A stretch of 64,000 nt of DNA from an uncultured Lachnospiraceae bacterium (GCA_947382355.1 CANCYR010000008.1:21306-85305), one strand, 5' to 3'; shown: positions 1 to 8,870, counted from the stretch's first letter. Notes: generated from the letters alone by a model not told the origin. Program-made: numbers and translations.

Positions 1-1
1 T

Positions 2-748
2 GCAAAGAAGCTGGAAATGGGTGATGAGGAGGCAAAGAAAAGGTTAGCAGAAGCAAACCTTCGTCTGGTGGTGAGCATTGCCAAAAGATATGTGGGAAGA
101 GGGATGCTTTTCCTTGATTTGATTCAGGAGGGAAATCTTGGGCTTATTAAGGCTGTAGAAAAGTTTGACTACAGAAAGGGCTTTAAGTTTTCTACCTATG
201 CCACATGGTGGATTCGTCAGGCAATTACAAGGGCTATTGCGGACCAGGCAAGAACTATCCGTATTCCGGTCCATATGGTGGAAACCATTAATAAACTCAT
301 AAGAGTCAGCAGACAGCTTTTGCAGGAATTGGGACGGGAACCCACTCCTGAAGAAATTGCAGCAGAAATCAATATGCCGGAAGACCGGGTAAGGGAGATA
401 TTAAAGATTTCCCAGGAGCCGGTATCTTTAGAGACCCCTATCGGAGAAGAGGAAGATTCCCACTTAGGTGATTTCATTCAGGACGATAATGTACCGGTAC
501 CTGCTGATGCTGCGGCGTTTACTCTGTTAAGGGAGCAGCTGGGAGAAGTGCTGGATACGCTGACGGAAAGAGAACAGAAAGTGTTAAAGCTTCGTTTTGG
601 ATTGGACGACGGACGTGCAAGAACCCTGGAGGAAGTGGGAAAAGAATTTAATGTGACTCGTGAACGTATTCGTCAGATTGAGGCAAAAGCCTTGAGAAAG
701 CTTCGTCATCCAAGCAGAAGCAGGAAACTGAAGGATTATTTGGACTGA
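2..748 (+). CDS. rpoD: RNA polymerase primary sigma factor RpoD, 5' end cut by window
   Basis: This is the C-terminal two thirds of the housekeeping sigma-70 factor, which directs RNA polymerase to most promoters. The reading frame is open from base 2, so the real start lies outside the window; the ATG at 17 is internal. Region 2 is visible ([17 protein letters not shown], then [17 protein letters not shown], the -10 recognition and melting segment). Region 3 follows, and region 4 ends the protein with the helix-turn-helix [16 protein letters not shown] that reads the -35 element. The stop is TGA at 746-748. trmK follows after 13 bases, as is usual in Clostridia where rpoD, trmK and a Nif3 gene form one transcription unit. 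Identification is secure. Confidence 0.97.
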   Translation, partial: AKKLEMGDEEAKKRLAEANLRLVVSIAKRYVGRGMLFLDLIQEGNLGLIKAVEKFDYRKGFKFSTYATWWIRQAITRAIADQARTIRIPVHMVETINKLIRVSRQLLQELGREPTPEEIAAEINMPEDRVREILKISQEPVSLETPIGEEEDSHLGDFIQDDNVPVPADAAAFTLLREQLGEVLDTLTEREQKVLKLRFGLDDGRARTLEEVGKEFNVTRERIRQIEAKALRKLRHPSRSRKLKDYLD

Positions 749-761
749 CAGGCAGGAAGCT

Positions 762-1466
762 ATGGAATTATCAAAACGTTTAAGGGCAATTGTGGATATG
801 GTGGAAGAAGGAGACAGGCCGGCAGACATTGGCTGTGACCACGGATATGTTTCCATCTGTCTGATTGAAGAAGGAAAATGCAGCTTTGTCATTGCAATGG
901 ATGTCAATCAGGGTCCCCTGCTTCGTGCAAAGGAAAATATTGAACGGAAAGGACTGGCTCCTTACATAACAATCAGATTATCGGATGGGGCATCCGCCTT
1001 AAAAGAGGAGGAAGCAGATACCCTGATTTGTGCTGGAATGGGCGGCAGGCTTACGATTCATATTTTAGAGGATGCCATAAAACGGCTTCATACCATAAAA
1101 AACCTGATTTTGCAGCCGCAGTCGGAAATATGGCTGGTACGCCGGTTCCTTTTACAGAATCATTACAGCATCATCAAAGAAAATATGATTTATGAGGATG
1201 GAAAGTATTATTCCATAATGAGGGCGGAAAAGAGTATAGAAGAGGTTAGTGAATATACTACAAAAGAAGAAATGTACGGACCGATTCTGCTTAAGGAAAG
1301 GCATCCGGTGCTTTTTCAATACTTACAAAAGGAAAAGGAAGCAACGGCCCGGAACATTGAGTATCTGGAAACGGGGAAAAAGGGTGACAGCATAAGAAGG
1401 AAGGAAAGAAAAAAGGAACTTTTAGAAAAGCTCCAAAGCATTGAGGAATGTCTTGAAGGGTTTTAG
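762..1466 (+). CDS. trmK: tRNA (adenine(22)-N(1))-methyltransferase TrmK
   Basis: A 234-residue class I SAM methyltransferase that methylates N1 of adenine 22 in the tRNA D-loop. The SAM-binding motif DIGCDHGY lies at residues 22-29 and the AGMGG motif typical of the TrmK/COG2384 family at 91-95. The C-terminal 60 residues are charged and helical, as in Bacillus TrmK. The length matches the family. It begins 13 bases after rpoD behind AGGAAG and ends 12 bases before the next ATG, so it is probably co-transcribed with rpoD and the Nif3-like gene. The family assignment is firm; the exact target base is inferred from characterised homologues. Confidence 0.92.
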   Translation: MELSKRLRAIVDMVEEGDRPADIGCDHGYVSICLIEEGKCSFVIAMDVNQGPLLRAKENIERKGLAPYITIRLSDGASALKEEEADTLICAGMGGRLTIHILEDAIKRLHTIKNLILQPQSEIWLVRRFLLQNHYSIIKENMIYEDGKYYSIMRAEKSIEEVSEYTTKEEMYGPILLKERHPVLFQYLQKEKEATARNIEYLETGKKGDSIRRKERKKELLEKLQSIEECLEGF

Positions 1467-1478
1467 GAGGGATTGATT

Positions 1479-2261
1479 ATGAGGTGCGAAAAGGTTATGG
1501 AGAAGTTAGAGGGGCTCTCGCCTCTTATGTATGCCAGTGAATGGGACAACGTAGGGCTTCAGACAGGAAGACAGGACAAGGAAGTAAGGCGGATATATAT
1601 AGCTTTGGATGCAACGGATGAAGTGGTGGAGGATGCGGTGGAAAAGGAAGCAGACATGCTTTTGACACACCATCCCATGATTTTTAAGTCGGTTAAGAAA
1701 ATAACAGGTGAGCATTTTATAGGCCGGCGCCTCATAAAGTTAATACAACATGATATATGCTATTATGCCATGCACACAAATTTTGATGTGATGGGAATGG
1801 CGGATGCGGCAGCAGATGAAATCGGGCTGAAAAACAGAAAAGTTCTGGAGACAACCTTTGAAGATGAAATTTCCAAAGAAGGGTTTGGAAGAATCGGAAG
1901 GCTTCCCGGGGTAATGACTTTATGTGAATGTGCGAAGCTTGTAAAGAACAAGTTCGGTATTGCCCATGTAAAGGTGTTTGGAGATTTGGAAGCTGATTTG
2001 GAAACAGCGGCAATACTGCCCGGTTCAGGAAAGTCTATGATAAAAGCAGCCATTGATGGCGGTGCTGATGTGATGATTACAGGGGATATTGACCATCACG
2101 ATGGCATCGATGCAAAAGCTCAGGGACTTTTTATCATTGATGCCGGACATTTTGGGCTGGAGCAGATTTTTGTGCCTTATATGAAGGAATATTTAAACAG
2201 AGAATGTAAGGATATAGAGGTGATTGCACCGGAACAAGAACCGCCTTTTGTAATTATATAG
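1479..2261 (+). CDS. Nif3-like dinuclear metal centre protein
   Basis: A 260-residue member of the NIF3/DUF34 (YbgI/YqfO) family, hexameric proteins with a two-metal site. Their cellular role is still debated; GTP cyclohydrolase I-like and metal-chaperone roles have been proposed. Metal ligands are visible in LLTHHPMIF near the N-terminus, in YAMHTNFD, and in the C-terminal DAGHFGLEQ segment. The track-style TTG at 1473 lies only 2 bases from AGGAGG (1465-1470), whereas the ATG at 1479 has an 8-base spacing, so 1479 is taken as the start. The length of about 260 is that of the short form without the inserted PII-like domain. It follows trmK directly, the usual arrangement in Firmicutes. Confidence 0.93.
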   Translation: MRCEKVMEKLEGLSPLMYASEWDNVGLQTGRQDKEVRRIYIALDATDEVVEDAVEKEADMLLTHHPMIFKSVKKITGEHFIGRRLIKLIQHDICYYAMHTNFDVMGMADAAADEIGLKNRKVLETTFEDEISKEGFGRIGRLPGVMTLCECAKLVKNKFGIAHVKVFGDLEADLETAAILPGSGKSMIKAAIDGGADVMITGDIDHHDGIDAKAQGLFIIDAGHFGLEQIFVPYMKEYLNRECKDIEVIAPEQEPPFVII

Positions 2262-2283
2262 CTATGGGAAGAGGAAAACAGGT

Positions 2284-3936
2284 ATGATAAAAGTAACAAT
2301 CGGAGGAAAAGAAAAGGAATATCCAAAAGGAATATCTTATGAAGCAATCGCAAATGAATACCAGAGCGAATATGATGACTTAATTGCGCTTGTTTATGTA
2401 AACGGGAAAATGACAGAATTGTATAAGACATTAAAGAAGCCCTGTGAAATCAGTTTTATAACCCTGCATGAGTCGTCCGGACATAAAACCTATGTAAGAA
2501 CGGCTACTCTTTTATTGCTTAAAGCCGTATCGGATATTCTGGGGGTGGAAGCGGCTGCAGGCATCAAGGTGGAGTTTGCCATTGGAAAAGGCTATTACTG
2601 CAGCTGCGGGGAACTGGAAATCACTTCAAAGCTGGCAGCGCAGGTTAATGACAGGATGAAAGAACTGGTAAAGTCCAACCTGCCCATTAGAAAGGATACT
2701 TATCCCATTGATTATGCCAACAGGCTTTTTAAAGACAGGGGCATGGGGGATAAGGAAAAGCTGTTCCATTACAGGAGAAGCTCCACGGTGAATGTATATG
2801 AGCTGGATGGTTATTTTGATTATTTTTACGGCCATATGCTGCCAAGCACAGGCTATGTGAAATATTTTCAGGTCTCTTATTATGAGGGTGGATTGATGCT
2901 GAATCTGCCGGAACGTCATGAACCGAAGCTGATAGAAGAATTTAAGCCAAGGCAGAAATTGTTTGAAACATTAAGGCAGGCAGACGACTGGGGAAGAAAG
3001 CTTGGAATTGATACGGTAGGGGATTTGAACAATCAGATTTGTGCCGGAAATTTAAGCGAGCTGGTTCTGGTACAGGAAGCCCTGCAGGAAAGAAGAATCG
3101 GGGAGATTGCAGAGGAAATTGCTGCAAGAGGCGGTGTAAAATTTGTTATGATTGCAGGACCTTCCTCCAGCGGGAAGACTACCTTTTCCCACAGGCTTTC
3201 CATACAGTTGCGTACTTATGGGCTGACGCCCCATCCTATTGCAGTGGATGATTATTTTGTGGACCGGGATAAAACCCCGAAGGATGAAAACGGAGATTAT
3301 AATTTCGAGTGTCTGGAAGCCATTGATTTAGAACAGTTTAACAAGGATATGTGCGCCTTATTAGAGGGAAAGGAAGTGGAGCTTCCCACCTTTAATTTTA
3401 AAATAGGAAAGAGAGAGTATAAAGGAAATAAGAAAAGGCTGGGAGAAGATGATATTTTAGTGATTGAGGGAATTCATGCCCTGAATGATAAAATGTCCCA
3501 TGCTCTGCCAAACAGCAGCAAATACAAAATCTATATAAGCGCCCTGACCAGTCTGAACATTGATGATCATAATCGTATTCCTACTACGGACGGCAGGCTT
3601 ATAAGGCGTATGGTAAGGGATGCGAGAACAAGGGGCACTGCTGCAAAGCGGACCATTCAGATGTGGAGCTCTGTAAGAAGGGGCGAAGAGGAAAATATTT
3701 TTCCTTTTCAGGAAAGCGCCGATGCGTTTTTTAACTCTGCCTTAATTTATGAGCTGGCAGTGTTGAAGCAGTTTGCAGAGCCGCTTTTGTTTGAGATATC
3801 AAAGGAAGAACCGGAATATTATGAGGCAAAAAGGCTTTTAAAATTTCTGGATTACTTTCTGGGGGTCAGCAGCGAAAATATTCCTAACAATTCCATTGTG
3901 AGGGAGTTCGTGGGAGGAAGCTGCTTTAATGTATGA
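2284..3936 (+). CDS. Nucleoside (uridine-type) kinase with N-terminal TGS/ThrRS-editing-like region
   Basis: A 550-residue protein. The first 65 residues look like a TGS domain and the following region (HKTYVRTATLLLLKAV) resembles the second additional domain of threonyl-tRNA synthetase. The C-terminal half is a P-loop uridine/phosphoribulokinase-type kinase: Walker A GPSSSGKTT at residues 292-300 with K298, then DDYFVDRD and a Walker B-like ILVIEGIHAL. It probably phosphorylates a nucleoside with ATP or GTP. This TGS-kinase fusion is common in Clostridia and sits in the same neighbourhood after nif3. The substrate is not proven by sequence. The gene is followed by an AT-rich spacer leading into RNase P RNA. 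Confidence 0.88.
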   Translation: MIKVTIGGKEKEYPKGISYEAIANEYQSEYDDLIALVYVNGKMTELYKTLKKPCEISFITLHESSGHKTYVRTATLLLLKAVSDILGVEAAAGIKVEFAIGKGYYCSCGELEITSKLAAQVNDRMKELVKSNLPIRKDTYPIDYANRLFKDRGMGDKEKLFHYRRSSTVNVYELDGYFDYFYGHMLPSTGYVKYFQVSYYEGGLMLNLPERHEPKLIEEFKPRQKLFETLRQADDWGRKLGIDTVGDLNNQICAGNLSELVLVQEALQERRIGEIAEEIAARGGVKFVMIAGPSSSGKTTFSHRLSIQLRTYGLTPHPIAVDDYFVDRDKTPKDENGDYNFECLEAIDLEQFNKDMCALLEGKEVELPTFNFKIGKREYKGNKKRLGEDDILVIEGIHALNDKMSHALPNSSKYKIYISALTSLNIDDHNRIPTTDGRLIRRMVRDARTRGTAAKRTIQMWSSVRRGEEENIFPFQESADAFFNSALIYELAVLKQFAEPLLFEISKEEPEYYEAKRLLKFLDYFLGVSSENIPNNSIVREFVGGSCFNV

Positions 3937-4048
3937 TTATTTTTATAAACATATGTAAATTCATGAAAGAATATAAATGAAAAATATATGGGTAAAAATA
4001 TATATGAAAAAGTATATATAAAAAATCACATTATGATGTTGAAAATGT

Positions 4049-4390
4049 AAGTAGGACAAATGGTCGCGGCTGCCTTCTGGCAGGCGAGGAAAGTCCGGGC
4101 TTCACAGGGCAGGATGCCGGATAACGTCCGGTGGAGGCGACTCCAAGGATAGTGCAACAGAAATATACCGCCGGCGGGCGTTACCCGCCGGTAAGGTTGG
4201 AAGGGCAGTGTAAGAGACTACCGCCTTTCTGGTAACAGAAAGGGCATATGTAAACCCCATCCGAAGCAAGACCAAACAGAAAACAATCTGGCTGCCCGTC
4301 AGGTTTTCAGGTAGGTTGCTTGAGGCATTTGGCAACAAATGCCCTAGATAGATGACCATTCGCGACAGAACCCGGCTTATCGTCCTGCTT
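4049..4390 (+). ncRNA. rnpB: RNase P RNA (catalytic subunit of ribonuclease P)
   Basis: The RNA that cleaves the 5' leader from pre-tRNAs. All hallmark conserved blocks are present: GAGGAAAGTCCGGGC at 4086-4100, AGACTACCGCC, AAACCCCATCCGAAGCAAGA, GGTAGGTTGCTTGAG and, at the 3' end, ACAGAACCCGGCTTATCGTC (4366-4385). The ends are set by the P1 helix: AAGTAGGAC at 4049-4057 pairs with GTCCTGCTT at 4382-4390 with one wobble. The length of about 340 is that of the A-type RNA. A TATGAT hexamer at 4032-4037 is a possible -10 box. A long open frame that starts inside this RNA (4352) is not real at that point; the MBOAT gene downstream starts at 4556. Confidence 0.97.
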
Positions 4391-4555
4391 ACTTTTTTAT
4401 ATTTATATAATTATTTGGAATTTTTTCAATGTCTTGAGTATTATCAACATCTTGGATATTATGAATGTTCTAAATATTATGAGTATGATGAATATTTGTA
4501 TGAAACAGATTGCATGTCTGTAGGACATGCTCTGAATGAGAAAACAGGGGGAGCC

Positions 4556-5971
4556 ATGCTGTTTAATTCCTTGGCATTTGCCGTTTTTTTACCAATTGTA
4601 TTTATTTTATACTGGGCATTGCCCCATAAATACCGCTATATACTTTTATTTCTGGCAAGCTATTATTTTTATATGAGCTGGAATGCAAAGTATGTAGTTT
4701 TAATTTTGTTTACCACCTTTGTTTCTTACGTAAGCGGTCTGCTTTTAAAAGAAAAGCAGTTCCGGCAGAAAAGAAAGATTCTTTTAAGCCTTACTTTGGT
4801 GGCAAGTCTGGGTATACTTTTTTTCTTTAAATATTCCAATCTGTTTTTAGGCTCTCTGAATGCAGTTTGTGAGCGGTTTGCAATTCCTCTGCATCCTGTG
4901 GCGCTGCAGTTTATGCTTCCGGTGGGTATTTCCTTTTACACCTTTCAGACTTTAAGCTATGTGATTGATGTGTACAAGGGAAAAGTGGAGCCGGAAAAAA
5001 ACTTTGTAAAGTATGCGGCCTTTATTGCATTTTTCCCCCAGTTAGTGGCGGGACCCATTGAAAGAACGGAAAATCTGCTTCCTCAAATCAGGAAAGAGCA
5101 GTTTTTTTCCTATGAAAAGGCTTCTTACGGGCTTAAGCTGATGGCGTGGGGTTTTTTTAAAAAGCTGGTCATTGCCGATACGGTGGGAATCTATGTGGAC
5201 CAGATTTATTCAGAAAGCTACTATTACAAAGGCTTTTCCCTGTTTCTTGCCACACTGCTGTTTGCCATGCAGATTTACTGCGACTTTTCCGGGTATTCGG
5301 ATATTGCCATTGGCTGCGGAAAGCTGTTTGGCATTGATTTGATGACGAATTTTAAAAGCCCTTATTTTGCCCGCTCCTTAAAGGAATTCTGGAGCAGATG
5401 GCATATTTCCTTATCCACCTGGTTTCGGGATTATGTGTATATTCCCCTTGGAGGGAACCGGGTGTCCGGGGTGAGGAAGCAGTGGAATCTGATTGTCACG
5501 TTTCTGGCAAGCGGCCTTTGGCATGGCGCCAATTATACATTTCTGCTGTGGGGGCTTTTTCATGGAGTGGGACAGGTGCTGGAAAAGGCTCTTGGAAAAT
5601 GGTTCGGGAAATTTCAAAACCGGGCGGTTACTTTTTTCCTTGTGGTGATTGGATGGATTTTTTTCCGGGCGGATACTATAGGGGAAGCCTTTTATGTGCT
5701 GAGCCATATGTTGGTCGGAATTTCCTCGCCGGTAAGCTATGTTTTGAATGGAATAAGGGATTTTCATATGACGGCTCTGGATGGATTCAGCGTTATCGTG
5801 CCTGTTTTAGTGCTTGGGGTTTATGATTATGCTGCTTTGAAAACAGACCCCCTTGAGAGGATTTCCGCATTGCCTGTAAGGGCAAGGTGGGTGCTGTATT
5901 ATGGGTTTATGTTGTTCTTTTTGCTGTTTGCTTCTTTTAATGCGAGGGAGTTTGTGTATTTTCAGTTTTAG
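4556..5971 (+). CDS. MBOAT family membrane O-acyltransferase (AlgI/DltB-like)
   Basis: A 471-residue polytopic membrane protein of the MBOAT family, which transfers acyl groups across the membrane onto cell-surface polymers. Features seen: N-terminal LFNSLAFAVFLPIVFILYWALP helices, the FFPQLVAGPIERTENLLPQ block, EFWSRWHISLSTWFRDYVYIPLGGNR, and the conserved WHG with the presumed catalytic H323 (GLWHGANYTFLLWG). The start is placed at ATG 4556, preceded by AGGGGGAG and matching the family N-terminus. An in-frame extension upstream runs into rnpB and is rejected. The SGNH-type gene 94 bases downstream is its likely partner, the pairing seen in alginate and peptidoglycan O-acetylation systems. 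The acceptor polymer is unknown. Confidence 0.9.
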   Translation: MLFNSLAFAVFLPIVFILYWALPHKYRYILLFLASYYFYMSWNAKYVVLILFTTFVSYVSGLLLKEKQFRQKRKILLSLTLVASLGILFFFKYSNLFLGSLNAVCERFAIPLHPVALQFMLPVGISFYTFQTLSYVIDVYKGKVEPEKNFVKYAAFIAFFPQLVAGPIERTENLLPQIRKEQFFSYEKASYGLKLMAWGFFKKLVIADTVGIYVDQIYSESYYYKGFSLFLATLLFAMQIYCDFSGYSDIAIGCGKLFGIDLMTNFKSPYFARSLKEFWSRWHISLSTWFRDYVYIPLGGNRVSGVRKQWNLIVTFLASGLWHGANYTFLLWGLFHGVGQVLEKALGKWFGKFQNRAVTFFLVVIGWIFFRADTIGEAFYVLSHMLVGISSPVSYVLNGIRDFHMTALDGFSVIVPVLVLGVYDYAALKTDPLERISALPVRARWVLYYGFMLFFLLFASFNAREFVYFQF

Positions 5972-6065
5972 ACGGGGATATGGGGAATGTGCAGAGAATG
6001 TTATACGGATAAAAATAGAATAATGCCACTATTAATTTAGAAATATATGTGGGAGCGATAAAGAA

Positions 6066-7088
6066 ATGGATAAAAAGCGAATGTGGAAGGAAATCGGAAA
6101 AACAGCAGGGAAGCTGCTCATATTGTTGGTGCCGTTTTTTGTACTGCTGCCTTTGTATTGCGCTTTTTTTCCGGAGTATTATATGGATGATGAATATGCC
6201 ATGTACAAACAGCAGAAGGATTATGTGAAAGGGAGCAGGGAAGAGAATTCTGTAATTATTTTAGGGGATTCCCGGGCAAAGGCAGGGTTTGTGCCGGATT
6301 GGTTTGCAAAAGACTGCTACAATCTGTCTTTGGGAGGAGCAACCCCCATTGAGGGGTATTATTCCCTGAAGGAATATCTGGAAAACCATCCGGTGCCGGA
6401 AACGGTGATTTTGTCCTATGCGCCAATGCATTATATGGATGTGGACACTCTTTGGACAAGAAGTGTCTATTTCCACACAATGGATACGGAAGATTTTATG
6501 GAAATCATAAATACTGCAAAAGAATATGAAGATGATGACAATCAGAGTATTCTCATAGACAACTATCCGGTGGAATATGTGATGTACAAAGCATATATGC
6601 CAAATAAATATGCCACTGCCTTAAAAAAAGCAGGCTTTGTATTCCGTTATCAAAAAACAAAAGAGAAATATGCACAGATGGAAGCGGGAAGAGGGCAAAG
6701 CTACTATGGCACAGCAGATTACAGCGACAGCTTCAACGGTGAAGCAAAAGTAACCAACTTTTTGCCAAATCGCATAATAACTCATTATATGTTGTGGGAG
6801 CTATTATCCTTATGCAGTGATAATAATATCCATGTAATTGTAAAAAATATGCCTATGAATGAAGCCTCCTATGCCATTCTCACAGATGATTTTAAAACCC
6901 ACTATGCCCAATACATGGAAGCGTTGCAGTCATGGTATGAAAACTTTATTTTTGATACTGACCTGACTGCTTATCCAAATGACTGCTTCGGGGATGCAGA
7001 CCACCTGAACAAGAAGGGTACTGAGAGATTTTATCAGGAGCTGAAGGAAGAGTATCCGGAGTTGTTTAAGGGACGATATGTAAATTGA
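6066..7088 (+). CDS. SGNH-like membrane-anchored partner of the MBOAT acyltransferase
   Basis: A 340-residue protein with one N-terminal membrane helix (residues about 13-33) and an extracellular domain. The motif ILGDSRAK has the nucleophile-type serine S69 (GDSR, 67-70), and a C-terminal D310-x-x-H313 (DADHLNKKG) completes a GDSL/SGNH-like triad. DltD, AlgJ and AlgX-type proteins next to MBOAT genes have this layout and perform the final acyl transfer outside the membrane. Start ATG 6066 is preceded by GGGAGCG. Co-transcription with the MBOAT gene is inferred from the 94-base gap. Sequence does not show which polymer is modified. Confidence 0.78.
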   Translation: MDKKRMWKEIGKTAGKLLILLVPFFVLLPLYCAFFPEYYMDDEYAMYKQQKDYVKGSREENSVIILGDSRAKAGFVPDWFAKDCYNLSLGGATPIEGYYSLKEYLENHPVPETVILSYAPMHYMDVDTLWTRSVYFHTMDTEDFMEIINTAKEYEDDDNQSILIDNYPVEYVMYKAYMPNKYATALKKAGFVFRYQKTKEKYAQMEAGRGQSYYGTADYSDSFNGEAKVTNFLPNRIITHYMLWELLSLCSDNNIHVIVKNMPMNEASYAILTDDFKTHYAQYMEALQSWYENFIFDTDLTAYPNDCFGDADHLNKKGTERFYQELKEEYPELFKGRYVN

Positions 7089-7498
7089 TAACACTTTAGA
7101 CCATCGCCCCTTGCTTATCACTGGTAAAAATCTTAAAATTTTGTCGTTCTTACGCGGCTTTGCAGCAGGGGAATTATTTTAGTAAAGAAGTTTAAGAAAA
7201 AAAGAGAAAGAACCTCTTTAACTTTCTGTTAGGAAAAACTAGTAGTAACAGAACAGATATATAGAAGTGAAGAAAATAATAATAACACAATCTGTTTATT
7301 TTTGGTTCGCATTTTCTGATTGGTTACTGTTCATGTTTTAAACGTGTTTTTTCAAGATTATTACATATTGTCTAATTTCGTATACAAATATTACATGTTG
7401 CGGGAATGAGACAGTTCTACTTGACTTATAAGGATAGAGAAAATGAAATTATCCAATCGAAAATTGGACAATTGTGACAGGAAATCGGGATTTGAAGG
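7089..7498. other. Non-coding AT-rich stretch before the GNAT gene
   Basis: No convincing gene on either strand. The sequence is clearly more AT-rich than the upstream operon and marks the start of an accessory patch that runs to about 8.9 kb. The only structure I can support is the promoter and palindrome near its 3' end, listed separately. No strong terminator is seen after the SGNH gene. Confidence 0.5.
7421..7468 (+). promoter_or_regulatory. Candidate promoter with adjacent TCCAAT-N5-ATTGGA palindrome
   Basis: TTGACT (7421-7426), a 17-base spacer and TGAAAT (7444-7449) form a weak sigma-A-like promoter. A perfect 6-base inverted repeat, TCCAAT at 7452-7457 and ATTGGA at 7463-7468 with a 5-base gap, lies just after the -10 box, where a repressor would act. 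It is about 40 bases upstream of the GNAT start. This is inference from pattern only. Confidence 0.35.
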
Positions 7499-7510
7499 AT
7501 GGATTTGACT

Positions 7511-7975
7511 ATGAAATTGATTAAAATAGGTATTGATGATGCAGAGAAATTATGGCAAATGCAGATTAAGGCATTTCAGGATTTATATGAGAAATATCAG
7601 GATGCAGAAACAAGTCCTGCAACCGAAAAGATTGATAAGATAATAATGAGGTTAAATCAATCATTTACCTATTATTACTTTATAGAGGTAAATGGTATAA
7701 TAGTAGGTGCTGTGAGAGTCGTTGACCGTCAGGAAGAAGGCACGGCAAAAAGAATATCTCCTATTTTTATTATGAAAGAATACAGAAAAAAGGGTTATGC
7801 ACAAAAGGCAATACAATTAGTTGAAGAAATTCATGGCAGTTCAACTTGGGAATTGGATACTATTTTACAGGAAAAAGGAAATTGTTATTTATACGAAAAA
7901 ATGGGATATCATGAAACAGGAAAAACAGAGAAAATCAACAACAAACTGACATTGATATTTTATAGAAAAGATTAA
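7511..7975 (+). CDS. GNAT family N-acetyltransferase
   Basis: A 154-residue GNAT protein that would transfer an acetyl group from acetyl-CoA to an amine. The acetyl-CoA-binding core is visible: strand FIEVNGIIVGAVRVVD, strand ISPIFIMKEYRKKGYAQKAIQ (the R/Q-x-x-G-x-A motif A), and the C-terminal YEKMGYHETG typical of family members acting on small molecules. Start ATG 7511 is preferred over the in-frame ATG at 7499, since AAGGA at 7495-7499 is too close to 7499. The gene stands alone in AT-rich DNA and its codon usage is more AT-rich than the flanking core genes, in line with an accessory gene. The substrate is unknown. Confidence 0.85.
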   Translation: MKLIKIGIDDAEKLWQMQIKAFQDLYEKYQDAETSPATEKIDKIIMRLNQSFTYYYFIEVNGIIVGAVRVVDRQEEGTAKRISPIFIMKEYRKKGYAQKAIQLVEEIHGSSTWELDTILQEKGNCYLYEKMGYHETGKTEKINNKLTLIFYRKD

Positions 7976-8116
7976 TATAACTTCAGGTTTATGGAGTAGT
8001 TCATGGAAACACTTTTTCGAAAAGGGAGAAAATTAAAAATAATATTGATTGAGAAACATGGAAAGTGTATTATTTTTATTAGATATTGATTCAACAAAGT
8101 TAAGGGGTGGTGTAAT

Positions 8117-8593
8117 ATGCGGAAATTAAAAGTATACTTAGATACATCGGTTATCAGCCATTTATTACAAGAGGATGTACCAGAGAAAATGGCAGATACC
8201 AGACAATTATAGAAAATGTTTAAAGAGGGAAAATATGATGTGTATTTGTCAACTGTTACATTAAGGGAAATGGAGAAATGTTCGGAACCAAAGAAGACAC
8301 AGCTTATTGATTGCTTGAATGAAATACCGTTTACAACATTGGATATTACAGAAGATTTCACGAAAGTGGCAAAGAAAATTATTGAAATGGGAATACTGAC
8401 ACAAAAGAGCTTCGACGATTGTCAACATATCGGAGTAGCAATTATAAATGAATGTGACTGCATCATTTCATGGAATTTTAAGCATATTGTAAATGTAAAG
8501 ACAATCAGAGGCGTAAGAGCAATTACAAATTTGGAGGGATATAAAATGATAGAGATATGGAATCCTTCAGTACTATTGGAAAGCGAGGGATAA
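8117..8593 (+). pseudogene. PIN-domain (VapC-like) toxin gene with an in-frame amber stop
   Basis: Reading from ATG 8117 (behind AAGGGGTGG) gives MRKLKVYLDTSVISHLL, the PIN-domain start with its first catalytic aspartate in YLDTSVIS. The frame meets TAG at 8210-8212 (codon 32, ...ADTRQL*). It then resumes without a frameshift as KMFKEGKYDVYLS and runs through ITWNFKHIVN-like sequence (seen as IISWNFKHIVNVKTIRG) to TAA at 8593. Intact relatives, as I recall them, have tryptophan at this place (TR-x-LW), so a single TGG to TAG change explains it. PIN toxins are Mg-dependent RNases. The downstream ATG at 8216 would drop the first catalytic Asp, so the toxin is probably dead. The antitoxin-like gene follows at once. 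Confidence 0.85.
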
Positions 8594-8595
8594 TT

Positions 8596-8778
8596 ATGAT
8601 TGCAGAACCGATAATCAGTCCTGATTTTACAATTGAAGATATTCATAAGATTAGGGAATATCATTATCAACTTACTAAAGATATGACAGTGTAGGAAAAA
8701 ATCAATTTTTATAATGAAGGCGGAAGAGCTTTCTTAGCAGAGATGGAAAAGAGAAGGTTGCAGAAAACACAAGTTTAA
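8596..8778 (+). pseudogene. Antitoxin-like small gene of the PIN toxin, also amber-interrupted
   Basis: From ATG 8596, two bases after the toxin stop, the frame reads MIAEPIISPDFTIEDIHKIRE, meets TAG at 8692-8694 (codon 33) and then continues in frame as EKINFYNEGGRAFLAEMEKRR to TAA at 8776-8778. Full length would be 60 residues. Small proteins with the FTIEDIHKIREY...Y-N-x-x-x-x-F pattern commonly sit next to this PIN family. One base change (CAG or GAG to TAG) accounts for the stop. Both members of the pair are thus broken by the same kind of mutation. The role as antitoxin is inferred from position and family memory. Confidence 0.72.
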
Positions 8779-8786
8779 AAGAAATA

Positions 8787-8824
8787 AAAGGGAAACCCCA
8801 TCATTTTAAGGTTTCCTTTTCTTT
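8787..8824. terminator. Bidirectional intrinsic terminator
   Basis: GGAAACC at 8791-8797 pairs with GGTTTCC at 8810-8816, extended by flanking A/T pairs, and is followed by TTTTCTTT on the plus strand. Read on the minus strand it also ends in CCCTTTTATTTC, directly after the tRNA 3' remnant, so it was probably the original tRNA terminator. Confidence 0.8.
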
Positions 8825-8826
8825 AC

Positions 8827-8870
8827 TGCGGAAGATGGGACTTGAACTCATCCCGGCATCCTCACAGCAC
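8827..8870 (-). pseudogene. 3' end of a tRNA gene (tRNA-Leu-like), 5' part missing
   Basis: On the minus strand the sequence ends with a T-arm and acceptor: TTCAAGT loop flanked by ATGAG and CCCAT (one A-C mismatch in the stem), then CTTCCGC and discriminator A at 8827. The acceptor CTTCCGCA matches tRNAs starting GCGGAAG, as many bacterial tRNA-Leu do. A terminator follows immediately, as behind a real tRNA. Upstream on the minus strand no anticodon arm or 5' acceptor can be found. Such 3' fragments are typical of integration sites left by mobile elements, which use tRNA 3' ends as attB. The isotype is tentative. Confidence 0.65.

Noticed and set aside
4352..4555. N-terminal extension of the MBOAT frame upstream of 4556
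   Set aside because: It begins inside RNase P RNA, has a repetitive low-complexity translation and no ribosome binding site; the family N-terminus starts at 4556.
8117..8778. Amber codon reassignment as an explanation of the two TAG codons
   Set aside because: trmK, the Nif3-like gene and the first MBOAT gene all end at TAG exactly where their families end, so TAG is a normal stop here.
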